A stretch of DNA of 64,000 nt from Haemonchus contortus (Eukaryota; Nematoda; Chromadorea; Rhabditida; Trichostrongylidae): NCBI GenBank assembly GCA_000469685.2, contig LS997567.1, positions 37,716,005 through 37,780,004 of the forward strand. The letters run 5' to 3'. Positions 1-13,145 of this stretch are shown here, one piece after another. How positions within the stretch are numbered: position 1 is the first letter of the stretch; each line of letters opens with the position of its first letter. The position numbers and the translations under genes were made by a program. The notes beneath the pieces were generated by a model. That model saw only the letters and a list, made by a program, of their open reading frames with translations. It did no database searches and was not told the origin of the DNA.

Positions 1-2077
1 GTGCGAATGAATAAAATTGAACTCACTTCAAAGCCCATGCCCGGGGGTAATGGCGATACTTCCCTAGTCTTCCGTCTGTCTATAAACATGCAGTACTATA
101 AACAAAAAACGTTGCTTAAAAAAGAAACAATAAGCACGGCAAACAACTGTGTTTGTTGTTTCATGCTTAGAAGAGCTTTGCTGCTTTTATTTAGGAAAAA
201 AGGAAAGAACAACGTTGGACGACGGTAAGAACTTCCGTAGCTTGTATTATTTGCGACTAATATTAATTTGTAAAGCAGTCATTTCCGACTCGAGTGAGAA
301 AAACATCACAGGAATCGGGAAGTTAGGGCTGCAAAATCAACAAATTAACACCTGATTCTAGCCTATCTTGAGTCAATAGACCACGTACCACGTACTTAGT
401 CACTACATTTTCTACACTAGATTGTCTGGTTGTTCAAAGAGTTGTACCGCTATTTTCCCCAATTTAAATTTTCTGCTGGAATTCGATGGTTCTTGATTGT
501 GTGGTGAGTTCGAACAGCTCACTCGCTGAGGTTTTCAAAATATCACTAACGTTGTAAGGAAAAAGAAGAAAAGATGTAAGGAAAAATATTGTATCAGTAA
601 TTCAAATTTTTTTCAGACGAAAACACTTCTGAGAATACGAGGAGCCACCGTTAAAACCGCAATGGGCGGATGTTAGCACTGAAAGTGTTTGTTAAAAAAC
701 GGTTCGGCATTTCCGAGGAATAAATTTTTCAAAGATTGTGTTAGAAGAGTTCATCATCTGGTGTTTTTCTTATAGCGAACAGAAGAGCATGAACTGTGTG
801 TCAGGAAAGTTTCTCCCTATTTCCATAGCCAAAATTCTACGAAGTTTGCGGAAATGTAGAAGTCAACCACATAGTTTCAATAATAGACTACTTGCCACTC
901 CACACTGTTCATGACCCCGTTCAAGAACATAAAAGAGAAGAAACTTTTTATAAATAATAATGACATTACTCATCGTGTGTCAAAGAGCGGGCACCGAAAA
1001 CTTACCTGCACTAAGCGACCTCCCACTTTAAACCTCGAAAACGTGGTTTAGACTAGCATTTGTAACTTAGTAACTTTACGAACACTCATTAAGCGTACAA
1101 ACCCTGTGAATCATTCCCAATTAACCTGCAAACAAAATATAGTGGTTACCTAGAGAAGTAAACAATCATACAGATGGACAACAAAAAGGAAAAGGCCCGT
1201 TAGGCGACTTCTCCAGTTTCCATTTTATTTTAAATATTACGAATGACAAAACAGCAGTTTTGCTTTATCTCCTGTAACTCCAAAAGAAGACGTACATCGG
1301 CGTGATTGCGAGAAAGTCGTTCTTCTGGTCGACATTGGTCCCCTGGTCCCGCTGGTCGTGAGAAAGTGCGACATTTTAATAGAGAATGATTTAACAGAGG
1401 TTTATCTGGAATGATATGTTGAAAGTGAAATACGAGACAACACAGGTGCTGCTCATTTTACACTCCTTAATTTCGATTTTTCCAAAAAAAGGACTAACTG
1501 ACATGAACAGGAGATACAAAAACACAGTCTGACTGCTTGTATTCACACATACCTCTTAATTATAATGAGTCTCGAGTCCTACTCTTCCGTTAAGGAATAA
1601 TTCAGGAGGAAAAGAAGAAGATCTATTTCGAATAATGATTTCTGTTGACTAGGGATCGGGTTTACCAGAGAATAAAAAGGTTGAAGAAAATTCAGCGAAA
1701 TACGTCATGTTGTACGTGTAGCTAGTACTGAAGAGAATACCATGGCGAATAAATAAGAAACAGCAGAAAAGTGTGCATGGAATATTGATAGCCATCCTTT
1801 CTTCCTATAACAAAAACGTTATTCGCACCAGTTACCTTCAATTAAATGTACTAAAAAGCGAAAACGAAATAGAACAGTAGAAAGACAGTTAAGAAAAAGA
1901 AGGGAAAAGTAGAAGAACGATAAGTAACAGCAGAAAGAAACTGAAAGAACTTTGAAAATGGAGCTACGTCACAAATGCTGAAAGAGCTGCGGCTGCGGCG
2001 CAAATTAAAGTTGGAGCGCGACAGCTAGAAAGGTTAGCATACTAACCTGAATAAATCTTTGAATAAGAACTAATTAA
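1..2077. other. AT-rich non-coding stretch, no gene recognised
   Basis: Open frames are short (75 residues or less) with no recognisable domain, and no convincing exon with flanking splice sites was found. No terminal repeat or long hairpin was seen. It is probably intergenic or intronic. Confidence 0.5.
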
Positions 2078-2586
2078 CCGAAGTCGGTGCTAAGTGGGTT
2101 GGTGGAGGCCACGCGGCGGCGCGGCGCCTTTTCTTGTGCGCGCCCTCTCCGGCGAGATAGTAGTACTAGGCCTAAGTCTGGGAAGGGATTGTGAGGTTGT
2201 ACTGAAGTGTTTCGTGATTCAAAACAAACTACCTCTTGGCACATGTTATATGCTTGCATATTATGGATACTCTTCTTCTGAGCCGATAAAACCCTATTTT
2301 TAAGAAGGGGAGAAGCTCCGGGGTGGGTGAGATGGTTATCTCGTGCAAAAAGCCGAGAAGGGTAAAAGCTGGACGTCCAATAGGCTTATCCAGCCCGGAG
2401 CCCCTCCCCTCCCTAAAATTAGGTAAAAAATACGCAGTTATAAAAGAGCTATGAAACGCCTTTAAACACCATTACGGGCTCACCTACCCTTCCTTGTTTA
2501 CTATCTCGCCGGAGAGGGCACAGACATGAAAAGGCGCCGCGCAGCCACGTGCCCCCCCCCCCAACCCACTTAGCACCCCGAAGTCA
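2078..2586. repeat. Foldback (MITE-like) element with ~85-bp terminal inverted repeats
   Basis: The first ~85 bases (from CCGAAGTCGGTGCTAAGTGG) reappear as the reverse complement at about 2499-2586, both arms carrying the cores GGCGCCTTTTC and CTCTCCGGCGAGATAGTA. The right arm has acquired a C run at 2552-2561. The ~510-bp unit has no coding capacity. A smaller hairpin (GAGAAGCTCCGGG against CCCGGAGCCCCTC) sits in its centre at 2305-2410. No clear target duplication was found, so the superfamily is unassigned. Confidence 0.6.
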
Positions 2587-5500
2587 AAGGTTTGCTTCTA
2601 CCTCTTCGATACGTCCATTCCTCTTTATGCTTCCTCAATCAAGTATGGGCGTTAATCATTATCATTCCGCTTAAAGGTTTAGTTCGCGATAAAGAAGGTT
2701 ACTGAGTTCTTCCTTTGGGAATACTCAGCGCTCCCCATGGGTGGTAGAAGGGGCCCTCTCGCTCCCACAATCTCGGCGCTTAGGGCATAGTGGAAGCCCC
2801 GTTGCTGTCGTAGTTCGCTTTCCCGCCCCACGACCGGTGTCACTTAGACGAGTGTCGAGACAATACAGATTGCTATTATTCGTTCTAGGACCCACGCACA
2901 ATCAGCTAATCGACAGTGATGAGGCGATGTTTTTCTCATATTCCTTTTTCCTTTGTTTTTCTTTTTGCTGCCGCGATCCCTTATTTACTTTCCTACTTCT
3001 AGATGCTGAGAAATGTGAGCTACTTTTTCTATTACTAGGGTTTTTTTGTTTATTTATGCTTATAAGTGAATGAATTTTTGCTTACCACTGTCTGTTATTC
3101 GGACCAGGACCCACACGCGCGCAGTGAAGCACACTGTTTAGCTCGTCAAGACGCCCCACTCTTCTTCATTTTTCTGGTTTCATTCTCGTCCGGCCCCATT
3201 TAAACGGTTTTTCGAAGCCTTTTTTCTTTTTGGAAACACCGATGCTCACACCGAAACACTTTCTTCGACTTGCGGCGGCCAAGCGATCTACAAGTCAGTG
3301 CTTCGGGTCTGGAACCAATAAGTTGGCCCCGTAGGGAGGAAAGGCTTGCTTGGCCTAGGCAGATACCGATACGAGACATGAGTGGAAAACACGAATATCG
3401 CAACGCGCAACATAGCTATTGTTGATTGCTTTCGTTCTTCAAAAAAAATTTACTCGCAATACCTATCTTCTTTGTTGCCCGTACTGACGATCCTCACGGA
3501 TCAGTTTCCTTGCGTTGCTTGGTCATTGGTTCTCGACTGTCCCCTTACCTTCTTCTATCCTGAGACTTCTTTTTTTGGTTATAAGCCTCATTTGAGCTTG
3601 TTGCGAGCCTTTAAGCTCTGAAGAAGCTTGAAAACAATGTTATCCGAAAGTACCCCGCTACTGGCGCTCCACTTCAAGTCCGCGCCCTAGCGCCAAGTAA
3701 GATTGCTCCGTGGAGATTTGTTATATTTTTTTTGATCTCTTTCTTTCTTTTCTTTTTCACATATGTTTATTTGAGAGTAAATGAGCGCTAGGTTGTTTTG
3801 CTGAGAGTCGTGGACAACCTGACGCTTACGAATGATCTTCTTACCGTTCTGTTTCGGAGAAATGTGTAATAAGCTCTTGCGAGTGTGACGGCTTCATTTA
3901 ATTTTTGAGATTTTTCTCATTTCTGTTTGTTTCAGAGAACTAGGAGTCATTGATGCGATAGTTCCAGCTGGAAAATTTTCAACTCGTCGTTCCTTCAGAT
4001 AATTGCAATCACCCCATTAAAACTTTACTTCTCCGCAGACTGGAGAAGTCTACCAAATTGGGGTTGTTTTCCTTGCTGTCAGCAGTATTGGCCGGTGCAT
4101 TGGTCGTGCTGCAGCGTTTCATATGGTTTCAGGTAATTTGAATGGGTCAAGATGCACGTGAAATTAGTGTACCTAATTGAAAGTGTAAATATCAGCTGTT
4201 TTTGTACCACGTCTGAAACAAGATGGTAAGTGAAACAGTGCTCCTGTTATGAGCGGGAATACTGTGAATGTATCTGATTATTTCACGTTGATCAACGTGC
4301 TGGGCGGAGGTGATGTTTTGGCAAGTGGCGCAGAATCACGCACATGTGGTCACAGGATCGAATCCCGGTTCTTCTTTCTGGAGCAACGAGTTCTCCTTTT
4401 ATTATAAATCGCGATTGAAGTGTATACAAGAGACCTTCCACGTTTCTCCACGGCTCGTTCTATTTGTATAACATATCTTGAAAGATGAATGCCGGGGTTA
4501 TATGCTACAAACTGTTGAATATGTTTTTATCTTTGTGTCGTGTCCAAGGGAGACTCAAGAAACTTGCAGTGATGCGAGTCTGTCATCTCTGGCGACGGTC
4601 GCGATCCCTCTCGTCATCGTCATAATTCTGCGGCTGAGTTTTTTTTAGTGCGTTCCTTCGTATGAAGATGTCATGAACAGGGCATGGGCCGTTCCCATCC
4701 AGTTATTTTACCGAAAGACGTAAACTATCTCAGTTCTCTCTCTCTCTGATAAAAAATCTCAGCATTTTCCTCTTGTCCTCGTTTTTGGACTTGCTAAAGA
4801 AGGCGTTAATATTTTCCAAATGTACTTGACAAAAGATATCATGAATGAATGTTCAATCAGAAACTCATGAGCCGCAAAGGATACAACTTGCGTGAAAGAG
4901 CTAGCGCTGCGTCGGATGCCGGGTACGCTCCTCTTTTTTTACATTAACTCCAGCTTGATAATTTGTAAAACATGTTCTCTAAAAATGTTTGCTCTTCACA
5001 GATCTGCTGCATCGCATGGCAGGATGATTACAAGAAGTCTTCGCTCTTCGGTAGCTGGACAGGGAAACCAGGTTGACGGTAATGAAGGATGCCATTTTTT
5101 TGCACAACAACATCTTCTGATTAGCACGATGGTACAAAGGTTACTGCTTGCTGTACAGCGGGCTAGTTACGAAACGTTTGGGATTGAGATCAAGTGTTTG
5201 TGAGGCAAAGCTTCCACTTCCCTTTCTTACTCGTCGTTAGAATGGATGGTAATCAAAGTTTATCTATGATTAAGGTTTCTAAAAACTTCTCCCGTTTCAT
5301 GGCTTTATTTGTTTCACGATATTGCTTTCAATTTTGCCTTTTCCTTTCCTTTCTTTGGTCAGCCATTTCGGTTAGCAAAGACTAGGTTAAGAACATCATA
5401 TTATATAATTGTGATCATGAATAGTTATGTACACTATCCCTTCATGTCCATTCGTACTAAAATTGGTGATTCAGATCAGATTGCTGATCTGGTCACGTTC

Positions 5501-6802
5501 AACTTCTAGTTGTAAGATCAAGCTGCACAACAATTTGCTCAAATCGTTTATTCCTAATTTTGCAGAACCAATGGCTGTAAGGCATATGGCGAGCTATCTT
5601 GACTACGACTAGCGAAGACCGTGTCGCAAAATTTCCAAGCCCACATCCAGCCATACAATCCAAAAAGTGCGAGAGCAGATAGCTCTCGTATTTTTTCGGA
5701 TTAAATGGCTCGATTTGGTCCATAGTAATCAGGAGCTCAGTTTCCATGGACCTCTCACTCTCGGTCCACTTCCCTTATTTTAGATGCATTTTGCAGTTAC
5801 TTTGTATGGTAAATCTTTTCATGGCCTTTTCATTTTTTTGTTTGGTCAATTACGGAAGCCTGTTGTTGTAGTTTTATACAGTGCATGGTTAGCAACAAGC
5901 CCGATTTATGTAAGATACTGTAGGATATCTTACACAGTACAATGTACTGTATAAGATTCTTCCTTTGATAGTGATCACTCACTTGGATTATTTTAATTTC
6001 AGCCTATGTTTTCGAGGGCTACTTCTCTTAGGTTTGTCCTTCTTGGTGTGGCCCTCCCTATACATTTTCTTAATGTCTTTAATAGCTCTGCGACAGTACA
6101 ATTGTTCACAGAAGAGACAGCAGGGCTACGAATTAACTCATTGAAAGAATAATATCTCATGGGTTGTGTCGTAATGCTTATCTCTAGGGAGTAAAAAACC
6201 TAGCTTGTACTCTGCAAGGCATCATAGTAACTGTCTTCGAGAGGAAAAGCTCAGTCGCAGTATGGTTTTGAGATAATGCCTCAGAACAGTTCAGTTAGGG
6301 AGGATTAAAAGTTGCAGGGGGTTAAGTTTTGATTCATCAATGTGTGTTGAACTTGCTACAATTTCCTCTCACTTTTCGGTCTATACTCTGAAGGTTGATT
6401 ACACAGCTTCTCAGTTTTATCTGTATGATTCTGAATCAACCACATAGGGCATATGCTTCTGCGTAGTTTACTTTGTATCCGTGTTCCGGGATCGTATGTG
6501 AGGAGCGTACAATGACATTGATACAAAAAAAACTGTAATAATGGGTTGGTTTCGCTTTCTACCTATGAATATACAAAGTACTTCAATGTTCCTTAACATC
6601 CAATAGGACTCATCATTTTTGAATGACAATTAGAATGTTTATGATGCAATTCATTTAAGAAATGCATAGCGATGTCAATGGTGGCAATCGTCGAGTAGTG
6701 CGTGGTGAGTTTTGAAGCATTGTGCATTACTCAAAAATGTGATATGTTCTTTTCTAACATAAAATAGTATGTATCTATGATTCAGATGCTTGTAATTTTA
6801 AG
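2587..6802. other. Gene-poor stretch with weak exon candidates
   Basis: No protein family was recognised. Two stretches look like exons but are not proven: about 4039-4132, between CTCCGCAG and GTAATTTG, and about 4548-4649, which ends in a hydrophobic segment (TVAIPLVIVIILRLSFF) before a TAG. The missing 5' exons of the UBX-domain gene may lie in this interval, but none could be linked to it by phase and homology. A short inverted repeat is present near 5910-5955. Confidence 0.3.
4311..4385 (+). repeat. tRNA-derived SINE head, truncated copy
   Basis: A polymerase III A-box-like run (TGGCAAGTGGCGCA) is followed about 35 bases later by a B box (GGATCGAATCC). The same head, with nearly identical spacing and GAATCCCGG ending, occurs at 59087-59136 in a longer SINE. 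Similarity ends shortly after the B box, so this copy lacks the body and tail. Confidence 0.5.
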
Positions 6803-9800
6803 CCGAACGAGCATCACCTTTGCCCAATGTCGAACGCGAGAGCGATGCCATGTTCCGTAATGTGGCACAAAATCGAAATCGTCTACAGGCGACCGCTACT
6901 CCACCGATAGATTTCTCCCTCGAATTCAGCACTGTACGCGATACCACACACTATACCACTAGTGTACATAGTGGTTGCTCCAAGTATTTTGGATATCTCC
7001 ATATTTTAGGTCCATCAGACCGCCATCGCAACCAACCGCTGGCTCATACTAGCATTTGTTCGTGAGAGGCTTGAAGTGATGCCTCCGACTCTTCCATTGT
7101 TGCGTAATCCAGCTTTTCAACGAACCTTAGCACGCCACAGTTACGTTACTGAGGTAGTTTTATCTAGTAAAACGCATCTTTGCTTTGTTTTTTATAACAG
7201 TTTCAGCTCAACGCCAATACGCTAGGAGGCCTGCGCATGGCTAACAATTATGACGTTGAAGAATTCCCTTCAATGGTTGTTCTTGACCCACGCGATTTGT
7301 CGGAGGTTTATAGATTCAATAGAGGAATATTGGCAAACACAGATGTATTCTTCAATGAGCGTGAGTAGTTTTCATTCCATTGCATAAAAACAGTAAACGA
7401 TACGTCTCTCTTGAAAACTTTGGAATTTTGGAATACTCTGTCAAGGTCCGACGTGGGGAGGGGGTTGATTCATATCCTGTTGTCATAAGGTTTTTAATGT
7501 TGATTTGTGCAGTATTTCGCTAGCATTCCCAATTATTCGTAGTCGTAACCAAGACCTTGCAATTGGTAAAGACAAGAGGCGTTAGAAAAAAGAGCTATCT
7601 CCGTTATGGCTGGGAAAACACTGAAATTGGTGTGTACAGTGCCAAAATTCATAGAAAGTTGAGCTTGGATATTGCCAAAACTGAACACTTTCTCCACGTT
7701 GATAGTATTTCATGTAGACCCTGGGGCGGAAATTAGTAGTCCGGATTTATCCGCTATGATTTCATTTCAGTCAATTTCGATGCTTGAACTGTTCTCCTTG
7801 TTTCTTTACGTCTATCATGGTTTACATTTAGTTAACCATTTCTTCACTGCCTATCCCACCTACGAAACGATGGATGATGCCGTTCGTGCCAGAGCTGTAT
7901 GTTTCATTTCAGTTTCTCTGTTTCCATTACAAGCAGAAGTATTTGAGATGTTGCTCTTTGCGTCGGAACTCTCATTTCCCTACTGGAAGAGCGTTTAGAG
8001 AAGAGATTCCAACCATTCGCCTCGTGATGCGGCCGGGCTAAGCAGCTTCACGCGTAAACGCCAGAGTACCGCTTTCCTGAATCGCTCACCTAAGAGGGGC
8101 AAGCGTGATGGTATTGGTTTGTTAGATTGTTTCGATATATTTCCATTCCTTCAAAAAATTTTGGTTTTGTCAGACAAAGATGAAACTCTTCTTGCAACTG
8201 AGGCGGGCGCCATGAGCATGGTGGATAAAGATGATTGGAAAAATATGGTAAGTAACAAAAAGTAAAGGATAGCTATTGTCATTTTGACCTGACAAAATTT
8301 TTCTTGTATAAAGTCAACTGGAACTGTCGCAGTATAACTTTATGAAGGAAGAATTGAAAAATTCTGAAAGTTCGTGTTATTAGTAGGTGGAATGTTTTGA
8401 AGTCCTTTATTTACGTGATATTACGGTTGCCCTGAAAGTGCCGAAGCAGTTAATTTTTACTAATTTATTTCAGTTTCCTTTGCTATTGTATTTTTTAGGA
8501 TCTTACAGTTAGTTGCTATGGGTTTGCATATTAAAACCATTCCTTTCCTACACAGTCTTGGCAACTCCTTGCTTCGATTGACCCTTGAGGCGTGCACGTC
8601 GTTTGCCCATTTTGTCCTGTCAGTGTTCTACTCTCAAGTATCCTCTACAGCTACTTACTCCCCTTTTTTTACTTGCCTTCTGTGTTATTTATTTATTTAT
8701 TTATTTATGCACTCGGAAGTGCGCTTGTAACAGAAACTTCACCAGTTAGATAACATACACATACTAATTGCAGAAGCAAACATAGATGAAGGTAGAACAA
8801 CGTAGCATAATGGAAGGCATGGTAGTATTCTTAGAATAAAGCAACAACAATTGACAACTAAACTACCTAGCTGGAAGCACCCTTTAGAATTATTTGATTA
8901 CATATTTATTTGCTTTGCTCTCAAGCGATGGTCTCGAACTGTAGTGAAAAGGCGGGAGTTGAATACATCCTGGCTATGAGAAGAAAAGGGGACAGAGCAA
9001 TGGCTACGCATTCCTTGGAAACGAACCGCAACACAGACCCACGTCAGTCGGCTGTGACGCCCAGTCGCCACGTCTGGGGTCATAGGAGCTTGACGAAACT
9101 TGGGAACACGGGTATACCGACCACCCACGTGGAAACGCCAAGCTAGGTAAGCATTACGAGAACGGACCAGGCAATGCGTAGTACTTTACCCAAACATTAA
9201 GTGGGAAGCAGGACCCGCCATTGAGGTGTATTCAAAAACATGAGCAGTTTCCAACAGCTATGCAGTCCGGTATGAGTACTTCATCAGCATCTTTCTGCTT
9301 AAAGGGACTATTCACCTTGAAAAGAGCATAACGAAACCAAACAGAAGTCAAAACATAAAAAAAAGAAGCACTAGGAGTTAGAGTCAACGGTCACATCTGT
9401 TTAGTCCACAGCGCCCAATCCCAAACATTGAAGAAATGCACTGGAAAAAGAACTTGATTATTTCGTTATCACTCGAAATCACGAATCCCGAGAAGCCCTA
9501 GCAAGTCAACTTTCCTGAGTCTACTTTTGAAGATACTGGCACTTGGAGCCATTTGTATTTCACGAGGCAACGCTTGAATCCATCTTGCCCCGCGAAAGAA
9601 AAGAGAATTTTGAGTTTTTTCTCGATTCAGTTTTGCGAGTGTGGGACATTGTAGAGAGAGCGAGAGAGTGCGCCCTCTACAAGGTCGAAATACCCAATAG
9701 TGACTTGGTTTGAGCTTCATTTCTCCACGGAGCATCTTAAAACAAAACGCGAGGTCACAGAAAACACGCCGATAAAGAAGCGTCTTGAGATTTAGAAAAT

Positions 9801-11774
9801 GTAAGCGCTCCCTGTAGTCTGGCACATTCCTAGAATATGTTGGGTTCCGATCGCATCTAGACAGCACCACTCTCGTGAAAGTCTGCTGAACTTTTTCAAT
9901 TTTCGCTTGGAGTTTCTTTGTATGCGGACTCCAAATCGGCGACCCATACTCCAGTATAGGAATGACATATGCTTTATAAAGTCTCACAAAAGTTTTTGGT
10001 TCATTGGACCTCATATTTCTGAAGATTGCAAAAAGAGCGCGGAAAGCTCTCCGAACAATGGTGCTATAATAATCCCTTAGATAACTGCCAAACTAATGCT
10101 TTTTTGGCGAGGCAGCACACTCCACCACCTCTACGTCCTCTACGGTCAACTCGGTAAACGTTATAAGGGCGGCTACAAACAAGTTCTGCATCAGATATTT
10201 TTGAAGACAACCAGGTTTCAGTAATGAAAACCAGGTCGGGGTTGTTCGTAACTAAAAATAAATGGAGGTGGTGTAGTTTATTGGACAAACTTCTGGAATT
10301 AAAAAGGAAACATTTGATCCCGGTAGGTGTTCCATGCCGAATCAAACGTTTCCCGACGTTCTCGATCTAGGGAGTTCGTCAGCCCGTCTTAATTCGCCAC
10401 GGTACACTACCCACACCCTTCTGTTCAACTGTTTGTTTCTCTCTCTACACTCCTGCCGCAGTCGGAACTCATGTTCGCGCTCTTCCGGAGTTAAACTCTT
10501 ACGTATATAAACATTAGATAACCCGGAATTGCGGAGGCGATAGCTATTAGAGAGTGCACTGGCCCAATGACTTGTAGAAGGTAATACCAACTTTATCAAA
10601 CGATTATGAGTACCACCAGGTCTCCCCATACGGTATACCTCCACTGGTCTGCACTCAACACCAAGAACATCTAGTACTTCAGATACCTTATCTTCAACCT
10701 CTTTGCCTGCCTGAAGGGGAAACGTCGGGTGCGGACTCTGGGATGCCAGAGATGACCAAACTTCGGCCCCGTTTGTCCGCCTGTACAGCAACGGCTATCG
10801 TTTGCGGCAATTTGGCAACTAGAGCGTTAATATACTTGCCCATGACAGGGTCTTTGAGCTCTTCGTTTCTCTCCATCATTGCGCTAACGATTTGACTCAT
10901 GGACATACAAGCAATATCAGAATCCGACGGTCCAATACCCACTGAACTATTGTTAACAGTGTTTTTGACACCGCTGCCAACACTCTGACCTGCGCGTGAT
11001 CGATTCTTTGCTTCTAAGAATAACACCACAAATCGGCAGAGAAATTAAATGCTCAAACTTATCTGCTATTACTAAGGCTTCACTTCACCGACCGCTCAGG
11101 ACGAACGAGAGGCGAATAATGATGATGATGTTATGATATCCATCTTTGATCTTTTATGAGTAGCATGTTCTAATGTCTTTTCCTGCTGTCGCTGATGCTC
11201 CTTCTGCCCATCTTTCTCACTATACTTCACTTTCTCTCTTCGAGTCTGCATCTTCACTGAATCCTGATTTCCTCAATCCTTATTAGCAGCAGGAGTGTTC
11301 TACAACTTTAATGGTGCAGTTGTTGTTTAGGAGCTTTGCTAGGCTACCGGTTGAAATGCGGTCAAAGAAAGTTTAATAGGGCTTCCGCCGCCATCTCAAT
11401 TTTATTTTTTAGATAGCACCAAACGGTGTTCCATGTGTTCTACGTCTTCGTTTTCCAAACGACCTTGGGAGCCGTACTGAAACAATTGAAGTCAACCTTA
11501 ATACGAAACTGGCTGTAAGTGTCTCATGTTAACGTTTCGTGGTGTTACACCGAGATACCTTATTTAGGCTGTCTTTGCGTTTATTCACGCTCAAGGTTTT
11601 TCTCCTTCACGCCACATGTTTGTGTTGTCGTTTCCGCGTCGTCAGCTCACGATCAAGCATAAAAACAGAACCCTCGAAGAACTTGGTTTTACCAAGTCGG
11701 AGATGATCCATGTCGAAGAAATTTTTGCTGACGACGCTGCGGAAAGCGCGCCTTTCAAAGGTCCTAATGCCTAA
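6803..11774 (+). CDS. UAS-UBX domain protein, p97/Cdc48 adaptor (UBXN7/Ubx5-like), 5' end missing
   Basis: Six exons join in phase: 6803-6963, 7010-7153, 7201-7360, 8174-8247, 11413-11514 and 11568-11774 (TAA). Introns are GT-AG; three are only 46, 47 and 53 bp, typical of nematodes. The first three exons encode a thioredoxin-like UAS domain (NRWLILAF, then YDVEEFPSMVVLDPRDLSEV). A short linker exon (SMVDKDDWKNM) follows, and the last two exons encode a UBX domain (PCVLRLRFPNDLGSRTETIE, then SFPRRQLTI and LEELGFTKSEMIHVEEIF). UBX domains bind the p97/Cdc48 ATPase and UAS-UBX proteins recruit ubiquitinated substrates to it; that role is inferred from the family. The N-terminal UBA domain expected of UBXN7 was not located, so the true start is unknown. 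Intron 4 (3.2 kb) carries a CR1 LINE. FAF1/FAF2-type UAS-UBX proteins are the main alternative. Confidence 0.7.
9469..10345 (-). pseudogene. CR1 ORF2 remnant: endonuclease start fused near to RT C-terminus
   Basis: Residues at 10064-10345 give the start of an AP endonuclease (NPDLVFITETW, then VYRVDRRGRRGGGVCCL). At 9469-10014 the frame reads YKAYVIPILEYGSPIWSP and IEKVQQTFTRVV, the typical RT C-terminal segment of CR1/Jockey-type elements. About 500 residues expected between them, including the F/YADD catalytic loop, are absent. The copy cannot encode an active enzyme. Confidence 0.65.
10342..11029 (-). pseudogene. CR1 ORF1 remnant (frameshifted)
   Basis: Two minus-strand frames overlap at about 10694-10791 and together read as one ORF1-like protein. 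The second half (RPVEVYRMGRPGGTHNRLIK, RNSGLSNVYIRKSLTPEERE) resembles the esterase-less, RNA-binding type of CR1 ORF1 proteins. One frameshift separates the halves. The stop overlaps the start of the following ORF2 reading frame, an arrangement common in LINEs. Confidence 0.5.
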
Positions 11775-12364
11775 TACCTTTACTTTTATTGTCGAGTCAA
11801 CTTTTCATTTGTGATTTCCCTTTTTTCAATTGTGATTTGCCTTCAAACGTGTGTCTTCTTCATATCTTTCAGATACTGGTTAAACCATTTACCTCCCCAT
11901 CTTTCAATCAGTTCAGCCACTGCCGGTGTATGTTTTTGCGGGTGATATTAGGAATGATTATGAGTGTCTTTAGGCGTCGATTTTCTTCAGGTCATAGTGA
12001 ACGATCGGAGGTATTTTATACCTCAATTTGATGACCGCAAGTATTTCATGAAATGTGGCTTTAATAAAATATATTTTATCGAAATAGCTCATTTCGACGT
12101 TATTTCATACCAGTTGGATCGCACTGCTAACGCCAGGCTCTTCTCTTTTCTGCTTGAAAAATGAGGAGTGAGTAGCAGCCCAATATCGAGTAGTACTTAT
12201 CGAAAATTGTCGAAAAAACTGGTTGCCGTCATCTGTCGCTGTATTTACATCTATATTCCAATATATCTCTTCAGCTTTTTTAGAGCTGGAACATTGTAAG
12301 ACCAGTTTTGAGGTTTACTTTTCATGCTGTAAATCCGAAATTGTAACAATGCTTTGTTAGGCTA
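11775..12364. other. Downstream of the UBX gene, nothing recognised
   Basis: Short open frames only. It presumably begins with the 3' UTR of the UBX gene. No transposon ends or conserved motifs were recognised before the Penelope-derived repeat that follows. Confidence 0.4.
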
Positions 12365-12845
12365 TGGCTGCTACTGACGTTTCGTACCTTCACCTTCCTC
12401 GGAGTCCGGAAAGACGAATGCTGTCTGAGATACCATTCGCGCGAGCACTATTTCAATCTAAAGGGAAAGTTCAAAGGACGTGGACTACAAAGTCAGAAGT
12501 TATTAACTAACCTTTGGGATAGTCGACCTTTGCGGTACACCGATCTCCCCAAATTAATATGAATGCGGTTAAAATAGAGTGAGCCTAAGGTCAACTTGCT
12601 TCAGGGACCTTCAAGGGGCTGATCACGTAGATCAAGCCTACTCAAGAGCCAAGTGAGGCCGAGCGCGCAACTGACCCTTCCCGATCAACTCCTATCGATT
12701 GCTTTGTGGGTGAGTCAGTTTGTGTCCAATTGTAATTACTTCGCACTTTCCTCGCCCAGCCACTCACCCGCCTGGGGGGTGACCTCCCGTAGTTGGATGA
12801 CTGGTGACCAGACAACTGCCAGACAACTAGCCTCACGTCTAACAA
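12365..12845 (-). repeat. Penelope-family 3 pseudo-LTR fragment
   Basis: About 300 bases (12530-12840) match the reverse complement of 20170-20375, for example TCAACTTGCTTCAG and CTATCGATTGCT in both. It shares with that copy a hammerhead-like core near one end (12371-12407). The copy at 20 kb also encodes a Penelope C-terminal signature, which ties this fragment to the same family. Confidence 0.5.
12371..12407 (-). ncRNA. Degenerate hammerhead ribozyme motif (Penelope family 3)
   Basis: On the minus strand: GGACT, CCGAGGA (CUGANGA with one change), an extra A, a short stem II (GGTGAAGGTAC), GAAA, CGTC, AGTAGC. ACT before the core can pair with AGT after the predicted cleavage site. Layout matches the two better preserved motifs in this window, but the core is mutated and probably inactive. 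Confidence 0.4.
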
Positions 12846-13134
12846 TATCGATTGTGTGAGTGAGAAACTACGATACATTTAAAGCATGAGAAATAAAATA
12901 AAGCAAAACAAAGAATATGAAACGCATAAACAAAAAAAAAAACAAAAGGCGTGGAGGCTAAAATAAACATTGGAAATATCATAAAAAAGGGGAACAGAAT
13001 TCGTCGCATTGTATAAGGATTCAGTATTCATTCTCATAAGACGCCTGTAGGCAAACTACTTAACAGGGTGACCTTTCACACTTTTTTAACACCCTGTATC
13101 GCTTTGTTTGGACACCGCCAGTAGGTCATTCGAA

Positions 13135-13145
13135 GGTATTTAAAC
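13135..13145. repeat. Target site duplication, left copy (PLE)
   Basis: GGTATTTAAAC, repeated exactly at 17062-17072 immediately after the element's 3' end. Confidence 0.8.

Larger units (their letters stand above)
8689..11035 (-). mobile_element. CR1-type LINE, internally deleted, inside an intron
   Basis: Read on the minus strand it holds an ORF1 remnant, the start of an AP endonuclease, then directly the C-terminal end of the reverse transcriptase protein. The endonuclease C-terminus and all catalytic RT motifs are missing. After about 780 bases of 3' region it ends in a (TAAA)n-type tail, seen as TTTATTTATTTATTTATTTA on the + strand at 8690-8710, as expected for CR1 3' ends. It lies antisense in intron 4 of the UBX gene. 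The 5' limit is approximate. Confidence 0.7.

Noticed and set aside
7672..7998. A 108-codon ORF in the UBX gene intron 3
   Set aside because: The flanking exons join in phase without it and it has no domain resemblance.
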